The notes beneath the pieces are model-generated. The model was not told the DNA's origin. It made no database searches and was given only the letters and a program-made list of their open reading frames with translations. This document shows, one piece after another, positions 59,319-64,000 of a stretch of DNA of 64,000 nucleotides (position 1 is its first letter; each line of letters opens with the position of its first letter). The translations under genes were made by a program, and so were the position numbers. The DNA comes from Diplosphaera chodatii. Its lineage: Eukaryota > Chlorophyta > Trebouxiophyceae > Prasiolales > Stichococcaceae. The stretch spans positions 25,001-89,000 of the forward strand of contig JAALGY010000037.1 of assembly GCA_032358165.1 (NCBI GenBank). The letters run 5' to 3'.

Positions 59319-60049
59319 GGGGCCCTGCAGCACGCCCTGCACCTGACGGCCGCTGCCCGCGGTGCTGGTGGTGGAGCAGTGTGGCCACACCGGGCGCTTG
59401 GTCCACTGGCGCCACACAGGCTGCTCAGCTGCTTTGCTGGTGAATGTTGTGCAGGATGTCCAGTTCACTTGATCTGGCCCTCGTCAGACCTGGCCACCAG
59501 ACTGCCTTGGCCCCGCCGGGAGGGTGTGGCCCGCTTTCTTGATGGGTGTACTCCTGCCACCAGGACATCGTCCATGAGATAGTGTTGATGGCCGGATGCA
59601 TCGGTCGAGACATAGCGCACAGCTGTTTCTGCCCCTCGCTGATTCACGAGAGGAGGCACTCCATACATTATTGTAGAGTATGCATCATTCTGGAGGATGT
59701 CACGTCCCATGCAATGGTCTGTCCCAATGAGGGAAACAAGGATGCTCTGTCATCAATGCTCATGAGACACCGACCGCACTGTACAGTGTCATTGACCGTG
59801 CGTACGTACCGCGTGCCCAAGTTTTCATACCTTTACATGCCTACACTGTCGGGACATGTACGAGCCCATGGATGGACAACGTGACGGCACCAGTGCGTGA
59901 CAAGAAAACCCGCTGTGTCATTGGAGGGACGCACCATCAAACTGATGATACATTTGCTGACTAACGCCCAGAACTGCAGAACAGTCGATTATATTGCACC
60001 TGGACGATCGAGGTTGACCATGGCAGATGGTTCGCACATCATCAGACTT
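59319..60049. other. Tail-to-tail intergenic region, no gene seen
   Basis: About 730 bases between the SNF7 stop and the TFIIB-related stop. A minus-strand frame at 59710-59465 is open but shows no homology and no exon borders. 3-prime UTRs and spacer are likely. Confidence 0.45.
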
Positions 60050-61552
60050 TTATGAACGTGCTGCCATATCAGTGCCGATAAGCTTCAGGAGGGTGGGCAA
60101 ATACAGTGCGATGTTGCGCGTGCTGATCTTGTCTGCCCAAGGCAGCGCCTGTTACATGCAGACCCATGAAATGTTGTAGGCGAGTGCGCGCGGCGTTGGC
60201 AGTGTTTGAGCAGGAGGCGTTCCAAGCATACATAAGCATCTAGACTCACCTTGGATGCATCCACGAGCTTCGTTTTGGCGGCAGTGGTGCAGCGCGCCAC
60301 ATGAATGCCCGATAAGTGGAGCAACTTGCTCACGTCCTGCGCCCTTGCCTGCAGCAGGGTGTGACAACGCTGCACTTCGCATGTGAAACTCTGCAGGGGG
60401 TTTCTACACTGAAGGGGACCTGAGTGACACTCGAAAAGCTCACTTTGCTGGTGCTGCCTGCGTGCATTGTGTGCGCCTCAAGCGCTATGGTTACTGCGGC
60501 GGCACACACCAAGAGGGGTGTGCCCCGGTAATCGGGCTGGGCGCTCAGCCAGCTGTGAAGTGCCGTGGCGTCCTGCTCAATACATAACTGTGCAGCACAC
60601 CAATCAAGGCGCACCCTCAGCATCAGCACACCATCATATCGCCACCCTCGCCACACCCTCTGAAAGCGCAACGAATCGCAAAAGCAACAGGCAACTCAGG
60701 CTTTCAGCCTCTCACCTGGGCCGAGGCATCACGACAAAGCCTCTGTGCGCAAGAATGTAGGAACACCTGGGCGGGCACTGTAGGCACCAGAATGCCCAGT
60801 GTTGCCACCGCACACTGGTATGCGCGCCCAAAGGTCTTTGTGCTGATTCTGATGGCCGCTGCCACTTCCGCGGCAGTCAACGGCATCTGCTCCATGCGCG
60901 CAGCAATGTACACAGCGGCCGCTGCAGTCCTGTCACGACTGGCGATACGTAAAGGCTGCCCACTGGAGCGCTGCCGCTCGTACAGCTTGCTGAGCAGCTG
61001 CTCGGTAGCAGACATGGCGGTGGCTGTCGCTGCCGGGCTCAGACCCAGCTGCTCGCACAGTGCTTTGGTGCGTGCCTGCGCCTTCACCTGCCCATAACGC
61101 TCGCCCTTCGGACCGCTCCTTTTGACGCCCTTCGGCAGGCCGATTGATGCTGCACAACATGGACGGGGGCTCACCACCACACGCCGGAAGTTTGCTCAGT
61201 CTTCGGTGCACAACATTTTGCTCTGCTCTAGCCAACGAACCACGCCCGTGATACCGTGCAGAGCAGCTCACCTGCTTTGCTGCCGTCGTCGTCCTCTGTC
61301 AATATGATGCCTCCAGGGCCGCCAGTGGAAGCATCAAACAGCACAGAGCTGTCCAAGTCCCCATCTGTCAGGACGAACCCGCAGTCCAGGCAGAATGTCA
61401 GAGCCTGCAACACAGACAACGTTGCATCGTGTGATGTGACATGACCATGCAGATGAAAGCCTGTGCGGCAGGTTACCATCTGCGCGCACCTGGACCGGGT
61501 CCAGCTCGACATTGTGACCACCGCACTGCGGGCACTGCGTCCCACTGACCAT
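60050..61552 (-). CDS. TFIIB-related transcription factor, PTF2-like
   Basis: Six or seven exons. ATG 61552 gives MVSGTQCPQCGGHNVELDPV, the first half of a zinc ribbon; the next exon supplies the second pair, ALTFCLDCGFVL. A TFIIB-linker-like stretch follows (DGDLDSSVLFDAS, ASIGLPKGVKRSGPKGERYG), then the first cyclin fold: ALCEQLGLSPAATATAMSAT, RTAAAAVYIAARMEQMPLTA and AAEVAAAIRISTKTFGRAYQ. Smaller exons for the second fold follow: TALHSWLSAQPDYRGTPLLV, QRCHTLLQARAQDVSKLL, ARCTTAAKTKLVDASK and ALPWADKISTRNIALYLPTL, with TAA at 60052-60050. The LPW......N final segment resembles the plant TFIIB relative PTF2 (pollen-expressed transcription factor 2) as I remember it. It is clearly not canonical TFIIB. 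A role with RNA polymerase I or II cannot be decided here. Confidence 0.75.
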
Positions 61553-62234
61553 CCCCTCTGGTCATGCCCCATGCGCAGGTGCACTGCCCAGCTGTTCAAC
61601 TGGAGATCCAATCATCTGGTGAGGGCTCCGCTTCTGCTTACGCTGCTCAGCACCTCAGCACTTCCGCTCAGCAACACTGCTAATATGTGCAGTGAGCGCA
61701 GGTAGATGTCTACACTTCTCCGAAGCTCGTGCTGCTTGCAGTCACAAGAGGTGCAGCCAGCGTGTTGTGCAGCACCTCATGGCACAGCTCAGCACGGCCG
61801 GTCGCCGGACCGGCTTGCGGAGACGGTGCAAGCAATAATGCGCAGATGCAGGGCCCTACGGCTGTGCGCTGTGTGATGCGCGGCAGCCGTCGTTGCAGGA
61901 TCTGCCAACGGTCGATGTGATGTATGTTATGCGTTCCAGCTGCACGGACTATGCCGTGTGCGGAAGCCGTAGGAAGTTGTAAAACGTGAGAAAATCAGTG
62001 GCTCACATTCAGAAATCTTGGTGCATCGGAGCCTGCTGGAGTTGACAGACCACGTTGTCGTCTGTGTTGTCGAAATAAAGCTTGCTGGCCGGTGACTGCC
62101 CCGGGTCTGCACACGTAGCAACCAGCCCGGGGCGGTAGCACAGCTTGCACACTCCTGCGGGAGGGCTCACATCGAAACAACGTTTGGGCTGTCGCCATCA
62201 AACCCGAGCGAGACTAGAGGACACCCGCGGGCTG
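61553..62234. promoter_or_regulatory. Bidirectional promoter region TFIIB-like / RVE8-like
   Basis: About 680 bases between two divergent transcription-factor genes. If the MYB protein is clock-regulated, evening-element-like sites might be sought here; I saw no exact AAATATCT. Confidence 0.35.
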
Positions 62235-63020
62235 ATGGGATCAGCTGACCACGCGGCTGCTGAGAAAGCTGCTCCCGGTGCCACTCCACGCACGAATCGT
62301 AAAACATACACCGTGAGCAAAGCCAGGGAGAAGTGGACCGACGAGGAGCACGAGGCGTTTGTGAAGGCCTTAGAGAAGCGAGGGCGCAATTGGAAGGCGA
62401 TCGTGCAGGACATTGGAACTCGGACTGTTGCACAGGTCCGCAGCCACGCACAGAAATATTTCTTGCGACTGGAGAAGGAGGGGCGGGCCAAGGAGATCCC
62501 GCAGCCGCGACCCAAGAAGCGCGCCTCGCATCCCTACCCGGTGCAGGCACGAACAGCGTATGAGTTTCAGACTCAGGCGCCTGCGGCGCTGAAAGCAAGG
62601 AAGACCAGCAAGGGCCAAACAGCATCAGGGGCGAAGTCAGCCACATCGGCGTACAGTGCAGCACGGACAGATGACTCGGAGGCGGCGAGCATGCTGGCAG
62701 CGGCAGCGTCCCAAGCCGAGGCGGATGCCAACTTCAGCAAGCTGTACGCAATTGTGGGCTCCATGTTCGACAGCTCGGTGTCGGTGCCAGAGCAGCTGTC
62801 CACAATCGAGCACCTTCCCGCGGAGCAAAGGGAACCGCTGCTGCTGATGCTTGGGCACCTCACAGCCAACCTGCGGGAAACTGTGAAGAATCAGCAGCCA
62901 GCAGCCGCAGCGCTGCCGCTTCCACAACCCCTGCAGTGGGCTCTGCCGATCATGGAGCAGCAAATACCGGCCGCTCCGATGCAGAAGCTCCGCCCGCAGC
63001 GAATACGTGTTCGCAAGTGA
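62235..63020 (+). CDS. REVEILLE/LCL-type MYB-SHAQKYF transcription factor
   Basis: Single-repeat MYB factor of the CCA1/LHY/RVE class, whose plant members set the circadian clock. One exon, 261 residues. ATG 62235 gives MGSADHAAAEKAAPG; an upstream in-frame TTG was rejected. The MYB repeat covers residues 31-77 (REKWTDEEHEAFVKALEKRG, then TVAQVRSHAQKYF at 64-76). Residues 89-102 (PQPRPKKRASHPYP) match the RVE-class proline-rich motif (RPKRKA.HPYP). Residues about 167-213 (FSKLYAIVGSMFDSSV, PAEQREPLLLMLGHLTANL) match the LCL domain that marks the RVE4/6/8 branch and binds LNK coactivators in plants. The basic C-terminus (RPQRIRVRK) may be a nuclear signal. This places the protein nearer RVE8 than LHY or CCA1. 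Confidence 0.88.
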   Translation: MGSADHAAAEKAAPGATPRTNRKTYTVSKAREKWTDEEHEAFVKALEKRGRNWKAIVQDIGTRTVAQVRSHAQKYFLRLEKEGRAKEIPQPRPKKRASHPYPVQARTAYEFQTQAPAALKARKTSKGQTASGAKSATSAYSAARTDDSEAASMLAAAASQAEADANFSKLYAIVGSMFDSSVSVPEQLSTIEHLPAEQREPLLLMLGHLTANLRETVKNQQPAAAALPLPQPLQWALPIMEQQIPAAPMQKLRPQRIRVRK

Positions 63021-63554
63021 CATGTGGTCGTCAGAACTGTTTGCCCATTTTGCCCATTGTCTGTCAGATTCACTCTGCATGCGCGTGTTGCGGGTGGTTG
63101 CAGACCCTCATACGTTGCCGCGCTTTGTTTTCGTTCTTGGCCTCCTGGATTGAGCTTCTGCCGCACAGCTATTTAGCAGCTTAGTACTAAGTGCGGGCTT
63201 TCGAGCGTCGGTGGCCTGGACCGTCATTCCGTAGCTCGGCAGTCAGCACCCATCACACCTCCTGCCCCCCTGAATGCATGAGGTTCTTCACCTCCTTTCA
63301 ACCCGGTTCTGCTATTGACACATGCATTCATTCAGTCACTACGCATCACTTTGCACATTGTATTCTCATATCGGCTGAGCAAAAACCGCAGAAATTGTTG
63401 CTGGCTGGGCCTGTTGGTTGTTGCGCAGCTTGACATTGGGACCGGACATGCGGCGGGTTCGATCAGCACCGGCATGCTGATTGCTGCCTCGAGTTTGCGA
63501 CGCTTTGATCAAAAGGTCACGGAGTAGTGTCCTCAGTGAACGATTTCGTTGCTA
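63021..63554. other. Intergenic between RVE8-like and deoxyhypusine synthase
   Basis: About 530 bases between two plus-strand genes: the RVE8-like 3-prime UTR and the promoter of the next gene. No gene or repeat supported. Confidence 0.45.
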
Positions 63555-64000
63555 ATGTCATCGGAGAAGCAGGAGCCGACCCTGCAGGCGGCAAATGACA
63601 CAGACGCCCTAGCTGCTGCAGCACAGGTGCACAGGATGACGTGCAACAAGATCACCTGCCAGAAACACGACTCGTGGCTGGTTGTTGCCAGCTCGAGTGG
63701 TGTCTGCTCCTGAAGGTTCGTGCTGCGAGCAGGCGGTGCTTGGCGCATCTGGCAGGGTGCCGGATGGCACGCCCGTCATCCGGGGCTATGACTTCAACGA
63801 CGGCAACGACCTTGATAGCGTCATGGCCTCAATGTTCAGCAGCGGCTTCCAGGCGACCTCGCTTGGCCAGGGCATCAGAGAGATCAACCGCATGGTGTGC
63901 CGCTGTCCCATGCACAGCACACCTGCAAGGGAAGGCTGTCTGGTCCGGCAGCAAGCATCAAAGCCGGTTCTCCTCGCACAGGACTGCCTACGCTGCCTCC
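63555..64000 (+). CDS. DHPS: Deoxyhypusine synthase, 5-prime part, cut by the window edge
   Basis: Deoxyhypusine synthase transfers a 4-aminobutyl group from spermidine to a lysine of eIF5A. Only the N-terminal exons are inside the window. Exon 1 is 63555-63626 (MSSEKQEPTLQAANDTDALA). Exon 2 is 63733-63894 (AVLGASGRVPDGTPVIRGYD, FNDGNDLDSVMASMFSSGFQ, ATSLGQGIREINRM), which matches the family start (P.GTP..RGYDFN....-TGFQATNLG.A..E.N.M). A third exon may begin at about 63983 after cgcacag, but too little is left to confirm the frame. The catalytic lysine and NAD site lie outside the window. Confidence 0.88.

Noticed and set aside
59465..59710. 81-codon minus-strand frame downstream of SNF7
   Set aside because: No family, no splice partners, and it lies in a tail-to-tail spacer.

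Overview
This is an intron-rich, GC-rich eukaryotic nuclear window. The best guess is a chlorophyte green alga, possibly a trebouxiophyte. The evidence is (i) GT-AG introns, mostly ending in gcag, in nearly every gene; (ii) plant-lineage families (a REVEILLE-type SHAQKYF MYB protein with an LCL-like C-terminal block, a VARICOSE/EDC4 decapping scaffold, a PTF2-like TFIIB relative, a protein with a candidate plastid transit peptide); and (iii) SepSecS, the selenocysteine synthase that land plants lack and several green algae keep. No taxon below green alga can be proved from the window. I saw no prokaryotic features, CRISPR arrays, rRNA genes or transposons. Splice sites were placed by eye from reading frame, GT/AG signals and remembered family conservation.

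Layout (strand in brackets). 0.1-2.6 kb ODR4-family membrane protein (-). 3.0-4.3 kb unknown gene (+). 4.6-7.5 kb SMU1 splicing factor (-). 8.5-10.4 kb TIM50 (-). 11.0-12.2 kb unknown gene (+). 12.2-15.1 kb unresolved. 15.1-22.1 kb RTEL1 helicase (-). 22.5-23.0 kb RNase H2 subunit C (+). 23.5-24.6 kb coiled-coil protein (-). 25.1-26.4 kb transaldolase-like protein (+). 26.7-28.6 kb TPR protein (-). 29.0-30.1 kb ADAT2 tRNA adenosine deaminase (+). 30.9-36.6 kb EDC4/VARICOSE (-). 37.4-38.5 kb MOB1 (-). 39.3-48.7 kb clathrin heavy chain (+). 49.4-52.1 kb SepSecS (+). 52.2-53.3 kb helical-repeat protein (-). 54.3-55.9 kb RPA2 (+). 56.4-57.8 kb BUD23 (-). 58.6-59.3 kb SNF7/CHMP4 (+). 60.1-61.6 kb TFIIB-related factor (-). 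62.2-63.0 kb RVE8-like MYB (+). 63.6 kb to the window edge, start of deoxyhypusine synthase (+).

Most content is housekeeping: genome maintenance (RTEL1, RNase H2C, RPA2), RNA metabolism (SMU1, EDC4, ADAT2, BUD23, TFIIB-like, SepSecS), membrane traffic (clathrin, SNF7) and mitochondrial import (TIM50). Neighbours often lie on opposite strands, giving many head-to-head pairs that may share promoters, notably RTEL1/RNASEH2C. There is no operon-like functional cluster.

I found no clear new multi-gene system. The items most worth following are a transaldolase-fold protein that lacks the Schiff-base lysine, a TPR protein with a conserved-looking N-terminal region I cannot name, a repeat protein with 34-38-residue units, a GC-AG intron supported by protein alignment, and the unresolved 12.2-15.1 kb stretch.
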